A stretch of DNA of 64,000 nt, from the NCBI GenBank assembly GCA_002245855.1, contig NOUX01000007.1:202646-266645 (forward strand), given 5' to 3'. Shown here piece by piece: positions 26,833-36,635 of the stretch. Below the pieces are notes generated by a model, which worked only from the letters and a program-made list of their open reading frames with translations, did not search any database and had not been told where the DNA came from. The stretch's first letter is position 1. Every line of letters begins with the position of its first letter. The translations under genes and the position numbers were made by a program. This DNA is from Sphingobacterium cellulitidis. GTDB lineage: Bacteria > Bacteroidota > Bacteroidia > Sphingobacteriales > Sphingobacteriaceae.

Positions 26833-28704
26833 ATGAAGAAAAGAAGTATTGCATTGATTATTTGGCTGATGTCCATTGCGCTTATAGGTGTAATGGCTAT
26901 GCAATATTATTTTGTGCGGGAGTCCTTTATCAAGGAGTCAAAATTATTCGATGAGGAGGTTAAAGCCTCCCTATCAGCAGTAGCCAACAAAATCGAACGC
27001 CAAGAGATCTATGATTTTGCTAGGGAACAAGAACGTCTGAATCAGGAGAAGTTTAGAATTGATCAGGAAAGAATTCAGAAGAATGAAAAAATACTAGCGC
27101 TTCAGTTAAGTTATCAGGATAGTATCAAAACCTTGCAAAGAAGAGCTTTTGCACATACGACCCACTTCAATTATCTAGAGCGTCAATTAAATCAGCAATT
27201 CCCAGCTGTCCCCATTAGTAATGAGTTCTACGAGACCTATTTACGAAGGAAAGATTATAAACATTTAGTCAGAATCACTCTAGAACAGGGGCTTACATCT
27301 GATAACACCATTGGTGAATTCACGAATGTTGAGGCCATAAAAGTTATTCCAAGGGTGGCTCAGAAGGATGATAGTACTCGGTATTTAATTCCAGTATTTT
27401 CACCTCCAGCTACGGAAGCCATTGCCTATCAAATCCGAACATTACCTCCAAGAATTGACTCGAGATCCATTGGGAAAATTGAGGAATTGGAGATCAAACT
27501 AAATAATTTAAGAAATCAGAAGTTAACAGAAGCTGCTACCCTATACGATACGATTGCTATTTTAGGTGGCAAAAAAAGCTCTGTCATTGCTGATGTGGCC
27601 ATGGGTATGGAATTATCCAAAAGACCCTTGGCAGAACGTATCAATGGAAAAAAGACGGTGAAATTATTGATTCATGAGCTTTCTGAGCGCGGGATAAAAT
27701 CATCCTTCGTCATGGAAATCAAGGATTTCAATAAGATGCCGGTATTTCAGGGGGTGTATCAATTCAATAACGAAGAGTTAAAGGAGGTTAGCAACCCATT
27801 GATCTATACAGCAAGATTATTCCAAGGAGACCGAGGCAATGCGCCGGGTGAATTAAGTATTCACTTCCCAAATAAAGGCGGGATTATTGCGGAAACCATG
27901 GGATATTGGTTATTCCCGACCATCTTGGCCTTGCTTGCTCTATTGATTGGATGTTTCGCTTATACCCTGAGCATTATCTTCAAGCAAAAGAAGATTTCCG
28001 AAATGAAAACGGATTTCATCAACAATATGACGCATGAGTTTAAAACTCCGGTGGCTACTATTATGATCGCGAGTGAGTCCTTGCGGGATCCGGAAATTTC
28101 GGCTGATGGCAAAAGGGTAAATAAACTCGCAAATATCATTTATGATGAGAATGTCAGATTGGGTTCTCATATTGAAAGGGTTTTGAATATTGCGCGTTTA
28201 GAAAAGGAAAACTTGAAAATTGAACGCGTCAATGTTTATATCAACTCTCTGGCGAATGCCGTTTTGGAGAGTATGCGCCTGCAAATGGATAAGGCAGAAG
28301 GAACCTTGAATATCGACTTGGCTGCAGTTAATGACTTGGTGGTTGGAGATGAACTTCACCTATCCAATGTCATGTTTAATTTGGTTGATAACGCAATTAA
28401 ATACTCTCAAGAAAAACCAGAAATCACTTTCAAGACTTTTAATAGAGGGAACAACATTGTAATCTCCGTTGCAGATAAAGGAATGGGGATGACCAAGGAT
28501 CAACAAGAAAAGATTTTTGATCAATTTTATAGGATTCCTACGGGAAATATTCACAACGTAAAAGGCTTTGGACTAGGCCTAAGTTATGTCAATGATATCA
28601 TCAAAAGACTAAACGGCAAAATATCAGTTAAAAGCGAAAAAGATAAAGGCACACAATTTGAAGTAACTCTTCCTTTGAAGGACGCCTCCAAGGAAGTAGC
28701 ATAA
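26833..28704 (+). CDS. Sensor histidine kinase
   Basis: 623-residue membrane kinase. A first membrane span (about residues 7-25) and a second (about residues 358-380, YWLFPTILALLALLIGCFAYTLSIIF) enclose a periplasmic sensor part of about 330 residues with a long charged coiled-coil region near 45-100. The HisKA phospho-acceptor is His401 in FINNMTHEFKTPVATI. The ATPase domain shows NLVDNAIKYS, VADKGMGM and GFGLGLSYV. The start fits the signal-anchor MKKRSIALIIWLMSIALIG. It lies 15 bases before its response regulator. The signal is unknown. Confidence 0.93.
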   Translation: MKKRSIALIIWLMSIALIGVMAMQYYFVRESFIKESKLFDEEVKASLSAVANKIERQEIYDFAREQERLNQEKFRIDQERIQKNEKILALQLSYQDSIKTLQRRAFAHTTHFNYLERQLNQQFPAVPISNEFYETYLRRKDYKHLVRITLEQGLTSDNTIGEFTNVEAIKVIPRVAQKDDSTRYLIPVFSPPATEAIAYQIRTLPPRIDSRSIGKIEELEIKLNNLRNQKLTEAATLYDTIAILGGKKSSVIADVAMGMELSKRPLAERINGKKTVKLLIHELSERGIKSSFVMEIKDFNKMPVFQGVYQFNNEELKEVSNPLIYTARLFQGDRGNAPGELSIHFPNKGGIIAETMGYWLFPTILALLALLIGCFAYTLSIIFKQKKISEMKTDFINNMTHEFKTPVATIMIASESLRDPEISADGKRVNKLANIIYDENVRLGSHIERVLNIARLEKENLKIERVNVYINSLANAVLESMRLQMDKAEGTLNIDLAAVNDLVVGDELHLSNVMFNLVDNAIKYSQEKPEITFKTFNRGNNIVISVADKGMGMTKDQQEKIFDQFYRIPTGNIHNVKGFGLGLSYVNDIIKRLNGKISVKSEKDKGTQFEVTLPLKDASKEVA

Positions 28705-28719
28705 TAAATAAAAGAAATT

Positions 28720-29409
28720 ATGAATCAAAAGATATTATTAGCAGAAGATGATCCTAATTTGGGCGAGTTATTAAAGGATTACCTAGAACTAAAGGGTAAA
28801 TTCGATGTGGTATTATGTAAGGATGGTCAAGAAGGTATGGATGCCTTCAGAAAAGAGGAATTTGATCTTTGTATCCTAGACGTCATGATGCCCAAGAAAG
28901 ACGGCTTTTCATTAGGAAAGGATATTCGAAAAATAAATCAAACAGTTCCTATCATCTACGCGACAGCAAAGGGAATGATGGAAGATAAAACCCAGGCATT
29001 TGAATTGGGAGGTGATGATTATATCACCAAACCCTTCCGTGTGGAGGAATTATTGCTACGAATAAATGCCTTGCTCAAAAGAGCATCGAAAGATAAAGAA
29101 GAAGAAGTTTCTGATAAATTTGAAATCGGTGATTACTTCTTCGATTATACAAGTCAGATTATTTCATTCAAGGGACAACAGCAAAAGCTTTCAACCAAAG
29201 AAGCCGAATTACTACGTCTTTTATGTTTGAAAAAGAACGATGTATTGACCCGAGAGGAAGCATTGATCAAGATCTGGCATGATGACAATTACTTTACCGG
29301 AAGAAGTATGGATGTTTTTTTAAGTAAGTTAAGAAAATATTTGAAGGAAGATCCGAATGTAGAGATTGTGAATGTCCATGGTAAAGGATATAAATTATTA
29401 GTGAGTTAA
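28720..29409 (+). CDS. Response regulator, OmpR family
   Basis: 229-residue two-domain regulator. The receiver has acidic residues Asp10/Asp11 and the phospho-acceptor Asp54 (CILDVMMPKKDG), the switch Thr in YATAKG and the lysine of DYITKPF. A winged-helix DNA-binding domain covers about residues 125-229 (SFKGQQQKLSTKEAELLRLL and MDVFLSKLRKYLKEDPNVEIVNVHGKGYKL). It follows the kinase by 15 bases and ends with a strong terminator. Targets are unknown. Confidence 0.94.
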   Translation: MNQKILLAEDDPNLGELLKDYLELKGKFDVVLCKDGQEGMDAFRKEEFDLCILDVMMPKKDGFSLGKDIRKINQTVPIIYATAKGMMEDKTQAFELGGDDYITKPFRVEELLLRINALLKRASKDKEEEVSDKFEIGDYFFDYTSQIISFKGQQQKLSTKEAELLRLLCLKKNDVLTREEALIKIWHDDNYFTGRSMDVFLSKLRKYLKEDPNVEIVNVHGKGYKLLVS

Positions 29410-29460
29410 TATCAGATTTTTGGGAAGAGTTCTTCTCAGAATGATTACAAAAATAAAATG

Positions 29461-29495
29461 AATAGGGACAAAATTAATTTTGTCCCTATTTTTTT
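29461..29495 (+). terminator. Terminator of the two-component operon
   Basis: A perfect stem AATAGGGACAAAATT and AATTTTGTCCCTATT (29461-29490), followed by TTTTT to 29495. It lies about 50 bases after the response regulator stop. Confidence 0.85.
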
Positions 29496-29645
29496 GGTAT
29501 TCCCTCTACACTATTGCTTTAGGCCAGATTATTATAGAATGGAGACATATTAAAATGGCTAATAATTTGTTTTTACTGGGGAGAAATCTCTGGTCACAAA
29601 TCTTTTTTTTGCAAAATATAAATCTTATCCATAACTTAGCCACCG

Positions 29646-29740
29646 CTTATAGAGAAAGGCAGAGGGACTAGACCCGATGAAGCCTTAGCAACCTGTCCCT
29701 TGACAAGGTGCTACATTCTACCCCGATTGGGAAAGATAAG
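29646..29740 (+). ncRNA. SAM-I riboswitch (S-box)
   Basis: The sequence shows the SAM-I core: P1 strand CTTAT (29646-29650), AGAGAAAGGCAGAGGGACT, the kink-turn part GACCCGATGAAGCC, the element TTAGCAACCTGTCCC, the segment AAGGTGCTACATTC and closing ATAAG (29736-29740). It lies 73 bases before metE, in sense orientation. SAM binding would lower metE expression when SAM is plentiful. In the expression platform GCCTTCTCT (29763-29771) can pair with AGAGAAAGGC (29651-29660) with one bulge, so the two forms would exclude each other. Confidence 0.9.
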
Positions 29741-29813
29741 CTGGTTACAGGTACCTTAGTAGCCTTCTCTTAGCAAAGACTTTTTGAAACATTTTAATTT
29801 AGTAGAGATCTAT

Positions 29814-32123
29814 ATGCTATTAACAAACAATTTAGGCTACCCACGTGTGGGTGCATTCCGTGAACTGAAGAAAGCTAATGAAGCTTACTGGGCAAAGAAA
29901 ATCAGCGCGGAAGAATTATTGCAGGCTGGACTGAAAATCCGTGAAAGCAATTGGAAGACTCAAAAGGATGCTGGTATCGAATTGATCCCATCAAATGATT
30001 TTTCTTTTTATGACCAAGTCCTTGACTTATCATTAACTGTTGGAGCAATTCCTGCTCGTTACAACTCCCTTTTAAACAAAATCGATCGCCAATATAACTT
30101 AGATTTATATTTCGCGATGGCACGTGGTTTCCAAGAAGATGGTGTTGATGTAACTGCTATGGAAATGACAAAGTGGTTTGATACCAACTACCACTATATC
30201 GTTCCTGAATTCGTAAAAGATCAAGAATTCAAACTTACTTCAGAGAAATTCTTAAGTGAATACAATGAAGCAAAACAATCAGGCATTGAAACAAAACCTG
30301 TTCTGATTGGTCCAATTTCTTACTTATTATTAGGTAAAGAAAAAGAAGCTGGTTTTAACCGCATCGATCTTATCGACAAATTACTTCCTGTATACGAAGA
30401 GATCCTTGGAAAACTTGCTGATGCTGGCGCACAATATGTACAAATCGATGAGCCTTTCTTGGCATTAGATATCGATGATGCTACAAAAGCACTTTACGGA
30501 AAAGTATTCGAAAAGTTAGCTGCAGCTGCTAAAGGCATCAAATTAATCGTTGCTACTTACTTCGAGGCATTAGGAAACAACGAAGATATCGCTGTAAACC
30601 TTCCTGTGCATGCGTTACACCTTGACTTAGTTCGTGGTGAAAACCAACTTGACACTATATTATCCAAAGTTCCTGCATCATTAACTCTTTCATTAGGAGT
30701 TGTTGAAGGCCGTAACATTTGGAAAAATGACTATGAAAACTCATTGAAAAAAATCAAACAAGCCGTTGATGCTTTAGGAAAAGACCGTGTTTGGGTTGCT
30801 CCTTCTTCATCATTATTGCATGTTCCATTTGATTTAGACAATGAAAACAATGAAGAATCTTTACCTGCTGAAGTGAAAAACTGGTTAGCATTCGCTAAAC
30901 AAAAATTAGCTGAAGTAAAAGACTTAGCAGTATTAGCTGAGGGTGAAGTAGATGCGGAAACTCAAAAACGTTTTGAAGCAAACAAAGATGCTGCTGAAAG
31001 CCGTCGTACTTCTCCATTGATCCACAAACCAGAAGTAAAAAACAGAGTTAGCAACATCACTGATGAAGATGCTAAACGTACTTCTACTTTCAATGCTCGT
31101 AAAGAAGCTCAACAAGCTAAATTCAACCTTCCTGGATTTGCAACTACAACAATCGGTTCATTCCCACAAACGAAAGATGTTCGTAAATGGAGAGCTGACT
31201 TGAAAAAAGGTGCTATTTCTCAAGAGGAATACGATAAAGAAATCGCTGCTGAAACTGAAAGAACTATTCGTTTACAAGAAGATCTAGACATCGATGTATT
31301 AGTACATGGTGAGTTCGAACGTAATGACATGGTTGAGTATTTCGGTGAGCAATTAGCTGGATACGCATTCACGCAAAATGGATGGGTTCAATCATACGGT
31401 TCTCGTTGTGTAAAACCTCCAATTATTTTTGGTGATGTTTACCGTCCTGAAGACATGACTGTTCGTTGGTCTGCATATGCGCAATCATTGACTAACCGTC
31501 CTGTAAAAGGAATGTTGACAGGTCCAGTTACGATTTTACAATGGTCATTCGTACGTAACGACCAACCTCGTTCAACAACAACTTACCAAATTGCATTAGC
31601 AATCTTGGATGAAGTTCAAGCATTGGAAAAAGCAGGTATCAAAATCATCCAAATTGATGAGCCGGCAATTCGTGAGGGTCTTCCATTACGTAAAGCTGAT
31701 CAGCAAGAATACTTGGATTGGGCAGTTCGTGCATTCCGTGTTTCTTCTTCAAATGTTGATGATGATACGCAGATCCACACACACATGTGTTACTCTGAAT
31801 TCAACGATATTATCCAAGATATCGCAGCAATGGATGCCGATGTAATTACCATTGAGACTTCACGTTCTCAAATGGAATTATTAGATGCATTTGCTGACTT
31901 TAAATATCCTAACGATATCGGTCCTGGGGTATATGATATCCACTCTCCTCGTGTTCCTAGCACAGAAGAAATGGTTAACTTATTACGTAAAGCTAAAGCT
32001 GTAGTTCCTGCAGAGCAATTATGGGTAAACCCTGACTGTGGTTTGAAAACTCGTGCTTGGCCAGAAACTAAAGCAGCATTAGAATCAATGGTAGAAGCTG
32101 CCAAAATTTTAAGAGCTGAATAA
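29814..32123 (+). CDS. metE: Cobalamin-independent methionine synthase
   Basis: 769-residue enzyme that methylates homocysteine with methyltetrahydrofolate, without vitamin B12. Both halves are visible: N-terminal NNLGYPRVGAFRELKKANE and C-terminal catalytic barrel with FATTTIGSFPQTKDVRKWR. Zinc ligands fit His and Cys in THMCYSEF and Cys in NPDCGLKTR. The start is the ATG at 29814; an upstream in-frame TTG is not conserved. It is downstream of a SAM-I riboswitch and has a 13-bp terminator. Together with ahcY it closes the methyl cycle. Confidence 0.97.
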   Translation: MLLTNNLGYPRVGAFRELKKANEAYWAKKISAEELLQAGLKIRESNWKTQKDAGIELIPSNDFSFYDQVLDLSLTVGAIPARYNSLLNKIDRQYNLDLYFAMARGFQEDGVDVTAMEMTKWFDTNYHYIVPEFVKDQEFKLTSEKFLSEYNEAKQSGIETKPVLIGPISYLLLGKEKEAGFNRIDLIDKLLPVYEEILGKLADAGAQYVQIDEPFLALDIDDATKALYGKVFEKLAAAAKGIKLIVATYFEALGNNEDIAVNLPVHALHLDLVRGENQLDTILSKVPASLTLSLGVVEGRNIWKNDYENSLKKIKQAVDALGKDRVWVAPSSSLLHVPFDLDNENNEESLPAEVKNWLAFAKQKLAEVKDLAVLAEGEVDAETQKRFEANKDAAESRRTSPLIHKPEVKNRVSNITDEDAKRTSTFNARKEAQQAKFNLPGFATTTIGSFPQTKDVRKWRADLKKGAISQEEYDKEIAAETERTIRLQEDLDIDVLVHGEFERNDMVEYFGEQLAGYAFTQNGWVQSYGSRCVKPPIIFGDVYRPEDMTVRWSAYAQSLTNRPVKGMLTGPVTILQWSFVRNDQPRSTTTYQIALAILDEVQALEKAGIKIIQIDEPAIREGLPLRKADQQEYLDWAVRAFRVSSSNVDDDTQIHTHMCYSEFNDIIQDIAAMDADVITIETSRSQMELLDAFADFKYPNDIGPGVYDIHSPRVPSTEEMVNLLRKAKAVVPAEQLWVNPDCGLKTRAWPETKAALESMVEAAKILRAE

Positions 32124-32144
32124 GTATTATAAAATATAAACTAC

Positions 32145-32173
32145 GAAGGCCGAGCTAAATTAGCTCGGCCTTC
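32145..32173 (+). terminator. Terminator of metE
   Basis: A perfect 13-bp GC-rich stem (GAAGGCCGAGCTA with TAGCTCGGCCTTC) around AAT, followed by TCATTTTAT. It lies about 20 bases after the metE stop. Confidence 0.85.
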
Positions 32174-32290
32174 TCATTTTATCGAATCAACTCTTTCCAA
32201 AAAAGGGATAAAATCTGCAAAAATCTTATCTGGAGTTAGGATAAACCAAACTTTTATGACTTCTTATTGTTTAGTAAAATAAAAAGAACT

Positions 32291-32473
32291 ATGAACAGAT
32301 ATATTGGATTTTTAGCACTCGCATTGACAACATCACTTTTTAGTAGTTGTTCATTGATAGAAGGGATTTTTAAAGCCGGAATGTGGTGGGGAATTATATT
32401 AGTTGTAGGGGCAGTCGTTTTGGTGATTTGGTTAATTTCAAAACTATTCGGAGGACGTGGAGGAACAAATTAA
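32291..32473 (+). CDS. Small lipoprotein with one membrane span
   Basis: 60-residue protein starting MNRYIGFLALALTTSLFSSC. A lipobox (LFSSC, Cys20) suggests a lipoprotein. A second hydrophobic segment (MWWGIILVVGAVVLVIWLISKLFGG) could span the membrane. The C-terminus is rich in glycine. The ATG at 32291 is preferred over an upstream TTG. It has no recognised family and follows metE's terminator, so it is probably an independent gene. Function unknown. Confidence 0.6.
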   Translation: MNRYIGFLALALTTSLFSSCSLIEGIFKAGMWWGIILVVGAVVLVIWLISKLFGGRGGTN

Positions 32474-32538
32474 TCCTTAACTTAAATTTCATTATCAATT
32501 AATGCGAATATCAGTAACTTCCCATCAAAATTACTAGG

Positions 32539-33063
32539 ATGACCAAGTTCATTTTGATATTACTGATATTCGTTAGTACCCACATTGCTTTTGCCCAAGA
32601 AGGGTATCCAAAGCCAACCGACAAAACTGGCCTTTTATTCTACATTCAGCATAATCGCGGAAAAAACACCTTTATCTATGCATTAAACCGTTTGGAGAAC
32701 AATAAACTGGATGAGGATAATCCTATTAAAGTTTACCGCCAAATATTTGATAAGAATGGGGAAATCAAGCCTCTATCGGTTATTCAAAAGAACTTTGCCT
32801 ATGGTATTGAATCAATTCCTGTCAACAAGAATCGATATGAGGCATCCATAGTATCCCTACCTAGTCAAAAATTTTATCTCAATATTCCCAGTAAGGGCAA
32901 TCCTTATGTGGAAACCACGGTTAATGGGGTTCAACTTAAAGTCAATCGAATCTTCATCCAACAAAGGGACGGGACTTCAGGCTTGAATACGAAGGTAGAT
33001 TACATTCTTTTTTATGGCACATCGAAAAACGGTGCGGTTGTTCAAAAGCTGCTCATCGATTAA
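32539..33063 (+). CDS. Secreted DUF4833-type protein
   Basis: 174-residue protein with a signal peptide (MTKFILILLIFVSTHIAFAQ). The mature part has the pattern LLFYIQHNRGKNTFIYALNR..DEDNPIKVYRQIFDKNGE, then LNRIFIQQRDGTSGLNTKVDYILFYGTSKNG, which resembles the DUF4833 family. It would be periplasmic or secreted. The role of the family is unknown. It lies 65 bases downstream of the small lipoprotein gene. Confidence 0.65.
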   Translation: MTKFILILLIFVSTHIAFAQEGYPKPTDKTGLLFYIQHNRGKNTFIYALNRLENNKLDEDNPIKVYRQIFDKNGEIKPLSVIQKNFAYGIESIPVNKNRYEASIVSLPSQKFYLNIPSKGNPYVETTVNGVQLKVNRIFIQQRDGTSGLNTKVDYILFYGTSKNGAVVQKLLID

Positions 33064-33175
33064 TAACTAAAATTTTACTTTTCTAAGCGATAATTCCTTC
33101 AAAGGCATATAGCACAGGATGGGTTTTTCATTTTTTTAACCGTACTTTCGCCAACACAACCTAAATCTTAAAAAA

Positions 33176-34339
33176 ATGAGTGTTAAGATAAAATATCCTT
33201 ATAAATCAGGCTATCCATCAGTCGCAGATTTAAAACGCAAAGCAAAATGGCGAATTCCGAAGTTTGCTTTTGATTATCTGGAAGGTGGATGTAATGAAGA
33301 ACTCAATTTGGCTAGAAACGAAAGTGATTTTGATGACATTCTTCTAAAACCTCAATACCTCCACGTTTCTGGAGAAATAGACATGTCTGTTGAACTTTTT
33401 GGAAAGCGATATTCTGCACCGTTTGGGATTTCACCAATCGGATTGCAAGGATTAATGTGGCCAAATGCACCAGAGATATTAGCTAAATCAGCTGCGAAAA
33501 ACAATGTTCCTTATATCTTAAGTACAGTTTCGACCAGTAGTATTGAACGGATTGCTGAAGTTTCTGAAGGCGAAGCCTGGTTTCAATTGTATCACCCTAC
33601 GGAAGACCGTCTGCGTGATGATATATTAAATCGATTAAAAGCTGTGGAATGCCCAGTATTGGTTGTCCTAGTGGATGTTCCATCCTTTGGACTACGTTAT
33701 CGGGAAATCAAGAGTGGTCTTTCCATGCCGCCAAAGATGAATATCAGCAACATCCTACAGGCACTGGTATGTCCAGAATGGGGAATAAAAACATTGCAAC
33801 ATGGTATTCCTAATTTTGCAACCTTGAAGCCATATATGGAAAAAGGACTTGATCTTTCCCAACTAGGTCAATTTATGAATAAGACTTTCACCGGAAAAGT
33901 GAATATCCAAAAGGTAAAGGCCATCCGTGATATTTGGAAAGGACCTTTAGTTTTGAAAGGAATCACTACTCAGGAGGATATGGAAGCCGCAATATCCATT
34001 GGTGTCGATGGGATTATTGTTTCGAATCATGGCGGTAGACAGATTGATGCTGGCGAGTCATCCATTCATTCTTTGATTCGTTTGACTCAGAACAGCAGTT
34101 ATGCTAGTAAATTAAAAATTATGTTGGATGGTGGTATTCGCTCAGGAGTTGATCTAGGAAGAGCCTACGCAGTTGGATCTGATTTTAACTTTATGGGTAG
34201 ACCTTTTATGTATGGAGTGGGTGCATTAGGTGATGAAGGTGCTGATCATACCATTAATATGTTCAAAGCCCAATTATATCAAGTGATGCAACAACTAAGT
34301 ATTGAAAACATCCATCAATTTCCTTCGAGGTTATTGTAA
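33176..34339 (+). CDS. FMN-dependent alpha-hydroxy acid oxidase/dehydrogenase
   Basis: 387-residue flavoenzyme of the L-lactate dehydrogenase (LldD)/glycolate oxidase family. It oxidises an alpha-hydroxy acid such as lactate to the keto acid. The catalytic histidine lies in the hallmark VSNHGGRQ. Flavin-binding parts are FDYLEGGCNEELNLARNESDF at the N-terminus, LVVLVDVPSFGLRYREIKSG in the middle and GGIRSGVDLGRAYAVGSDFNFMGRPFMYG near the end. The exact substrate is not certain; membrane attachment is not obvious. It has its own terminator. Confidence 0.9.
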   Translation: MSVKIKYPYKSGYPSVADLKRKAKWRIPKFAFDYLEGGCNEELNLARNESDFDDILLKPQYLHVSGEIDMSVELFGKRYSAPFGISPIGLQGLMWPNAPEILAKSAAKNNVPYILSTVSTSSIERIAEVSEGEAWFQLYHPTEDRLRDDILNRLKAVECPVLVVLVDVPSFGLRYREIKSGLSMPPKMNISNILQALVCPEWGIKTLQHGIPNFATLKPYMEKGLDLSQLGQFMNKTFTGKVNIQKVKAIRDIWKGPLVLKGITTQEDMEAAISIGVDGIIVSNHGGRQIDAGESSIHSLIRLTQNSSYASKLKIMLDGGIRSGVDLGRAYAVGSDFNFMGRPFMYGVGALGDEGADHTINMFKAQLYQVMQQLSIENIHQFPSRLL

Positions 34340-34356
34340 TTCGATAAGTTATTAGA

Positions 34357-34393
34357 AATGAGGATTAAAGAGGTTTTTAATCCTCATTTTTTT
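34357..34393 (+). terminator. Terminator after the hydroxy acid oxidase gene
   Basis: AATGAGGATTAAA (34357-34369) pairs with TTTAATCCTCATT (34376-34388), then a T-tract to 34393. It lies 17 bases after the stop. Confidence 0.8.
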
Positions 34394-34490
34394 ATGTAAT
34401 ATTTTCATCGATGTCAATTTATTCTTGTAAATTGTTCCGAAATTCAGGAATTGACCTATTCTTAAATTTTGCTGTATCAACCTAATCATC

Positions 34491-36509
34491 ATGTTATTCA
34501 AAAACCTAAATCAATTATGGCTCATTTGCCTATTTATCTTATCAAACCTTACTCTACACGCCCAAATCGCTGTAAAACTAAATGAACATCAGGAATTCAA
34601 ATATGACTTGAAAAAAGGAAGTTTCTCCTTGTTTGAAGACAAACGTCCTGTTTTTGAGAACGCCATATCTGCTTATCAATTAAAGGGTGTCGATCAGCTA
34701 TCCATTACATCCAAGAACGGAAGGGCACTAAAACAAAAATTCAAAGATTCTGCTGGAATAGGAATATGTTATTCCATCGAACATCCTGCAATAAATGGGA
34801 CGAAGGCAATTCAAAACTTTTATTTTTATGAAGGCAGTTCCTTCATCGTCATGGAAGTGGTTTTAAAAGGCCGAAATATCAGCTCTAATTCAATTACTCC
34901 ATTCCTCTTAAGCAATGGGTCATTTCTATCAAATAAAAGCCTTAGCTCTGTTTTTGTGCCTTTTGATAATGATACATTCATTTCTTATGAGCAGAAAGAC
35001 CTTGATAGTAACCTTTATCAGAGTTCTGAGGTCGGAATATTATATGACAAACAAGATCAATCTGGATTTATCCTCGCTTCCATCGATCAATCAAACTGGA
35101 AGTCTGGTATCCTGGCCAAACAAGAGAATAAACAGACTGACCTTTCGTTAAAAAATGGATATACCAATGTGGGCATTACACGCGATTCTATGGAGCATGG
35201 TTATCTGTCGGGAAATGAAATCCGCTCATCCAAGGTATTAATCTCCTATCATAAAAATTGGCAAGAAGGTTTGGAGGAATACGCGAAGTTCCAAAGAAAG
35301 CTGAATCAACCCCATTTGAAAGCTTGGAATCAGGGAACTCCAGTGGGTTGGAATAGTTGGGGCGTCATTCAAACAAAATTATCCTGGGAAAATGCGACAA
35401 AAACAGTTGATTATTTCAAGAATAACATTCCAGAATTTAGAAACGAAAATGGCAAGGCTTATATTGATTTGGATTCTTTTTGGGACAATATGGTTCCAGG
35501 AGGTATGTCTGGTGATTACAGCAAGTTGAAAGAATTTGTAGCTTACTGTAAGGCGGCTGGATTAGAACCAGGGGTATATTGGGCGCCTTTTACTGATTGG
35601 GGGCATGGATCAGGTCCTGATCGTAAGGCAGAAGGTTCAGATTATACTTTTGGGGAGATGTGGACTAAAACCGCAGCCGGCTATCATGATTTAGATGGTG
35701 GGCGTGCATTGGACCCTACTCACCCGGGTACTCAGGCAAGGATGAAGTTTATTCTTGGAAAACTGAAAGAATGTGGATTCAAGATGATAAAAATTGATTT
35801 CCTTTCGCATGGAGCAATTGAATCTAGTAAGTTCTACAATCCAAATGTTAAAACCGGCATGCAAGCTTATGCTGTTGGCATGAAACTTCTCAATGATATC
35901 TTGGATAACCAAATGCTAATTTATGCGGCTATCTCCCCTTCCATCGCGACTTACAAATACAGCCATATGCGTAGAATTGCTTGTGATGCTTGGAAAACAA
36001 TTGACCAAACAGCATACACTTTAAACTCAGTAACCTTTGGCTGGTGGCAAACTTATCTATACGATTACATCGACGCCGATCATTTGGTCTTTATTGGAGA
36101 ATCCCACCCTACCAATTTGGCTAGGTTTTTATCTGGTGTGGTTGCTGGACCAATCATTTTAGGTGATGATTTTTCCATAAAAGAAGAATGGCACACTGAA
36201 ATGGAACCAATCCTTCAAAACAAGGAGATATTAAAAGTTATTAAAAATGGGAAAAGCTTTCGCCCATTGCCGATTATGAAGGATAATAAGACCAGCAATG
36301 TGTATTTCAAGCAAGATGGGGATAACAGTTATTTGATAAGCTTTAATTTTAAAGAGGAGCCTAGCAGCTTTCAAATAGACCCTAAGAACTTAGAATTGAA
36401 AAGGTTTAGTAAAATGACCGATATGCTGAATAATCAAGAAAGTAATGTGGAAACAACTATCAATATAGAATTTGAAGGCATAGGCGCGAAAATATTCAAA
36501 TTGGATTAA
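34491..36509 (+). CDS. Alpha-galactosidase-like glycoside hydrolase (clan GH-D)
   Basis: 672-residue secreted enzyme with a signal peptide (MLFKNLNQLWLICLFILSNLTLHAQ). The first 270 residues are a beta-rich domain. The barrel begins TPVGWNSWGVIQTKLSWENATK, as in GH27/GH36 enzymes. The expected nucleophile is Asp436 in MIKIDFLSHG, and the acid/base Asp499 in RRIACDAWKT, matching the R-I-x-x-D signature of that clan. It would hydrolyse terminal alpha-galactosides or alpha-N-acetylgalactosaminides in the periplasm. The exact family number is not certain. It may act together with the GH20 and GH109-like enzymes elsewhere in the window. Confidence 0.8.
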   Translation: MLFKNLNQLWLICLFILSNLTLHAQIAVKLNEHQEFKYDLKKGSFSLFEDKRPVFENAISAYQLKGVDQLSITSKNGRALKQKFKDSAGIGICYSIEHPAINGTKAIQNFYFYEGSSFIVMEVVLKGRNISSNSITPFLLSNGSFLSNKSLSSVFVPFDNDTFISYEQKDLDSNLYQSSEVGILYDKQDQSGFILASIDQSNWKSGILAKQENKQTDLSLKNGYTNVGITRDSMEHGYLSGNEIRSSKVLISYHKNWQEGLEEYAKFQRKLNQPHLKAWNQGTPVGWNSWGVIQTKLSWENATKTVDYFKNNIPEFRNENGKAYIDLDSFWDNMVPGGMSGDYSKLKEFVAYCKAAGLEPGVYWAPFTDWGHGSGPDRKAEGSDYTFGEMWTKTAAGYHDLDGGRALDPTHPGTQARMKFILGKLKECGFKMIKIDFLSHGAIESSKFYNPNVKTGMQAYAVGMKLLNDILDNQMLIYAAISPSIATYKYSHMRRIACDAWKTIDQTAYTLNSVTFGWWQTYLYDYIDADHLVFIGESHPTNLARFLSGVVAGPIILGDDFSIKEEWHTEMEPILQNKEILKVIKNGKSFRPLPIMKDNKTSNVYFKQDGDNSYLISFNFKEEPSSFQIDPKNLELKRFSKMTDMLNNQESNVETTINIEFEGIGAKIFKLD

Positions 36510-36635
36510 TATTGGCCTTTAGACTCGTAGTGAAAGAGTATTAAATGTTGCGAATATGACTAATTGCCTAATCAATTTCATACTGGAGGATTTTGTATTT
36601 AGACCTACAAAAATCCCCCAGATTTAAATATATGC

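Noticed and set aside
29480-29671. A 63-residue reading frame before metE
   Set aside because: It runs from the terminator of the response regulator gene into the SAM-I riboswitch.
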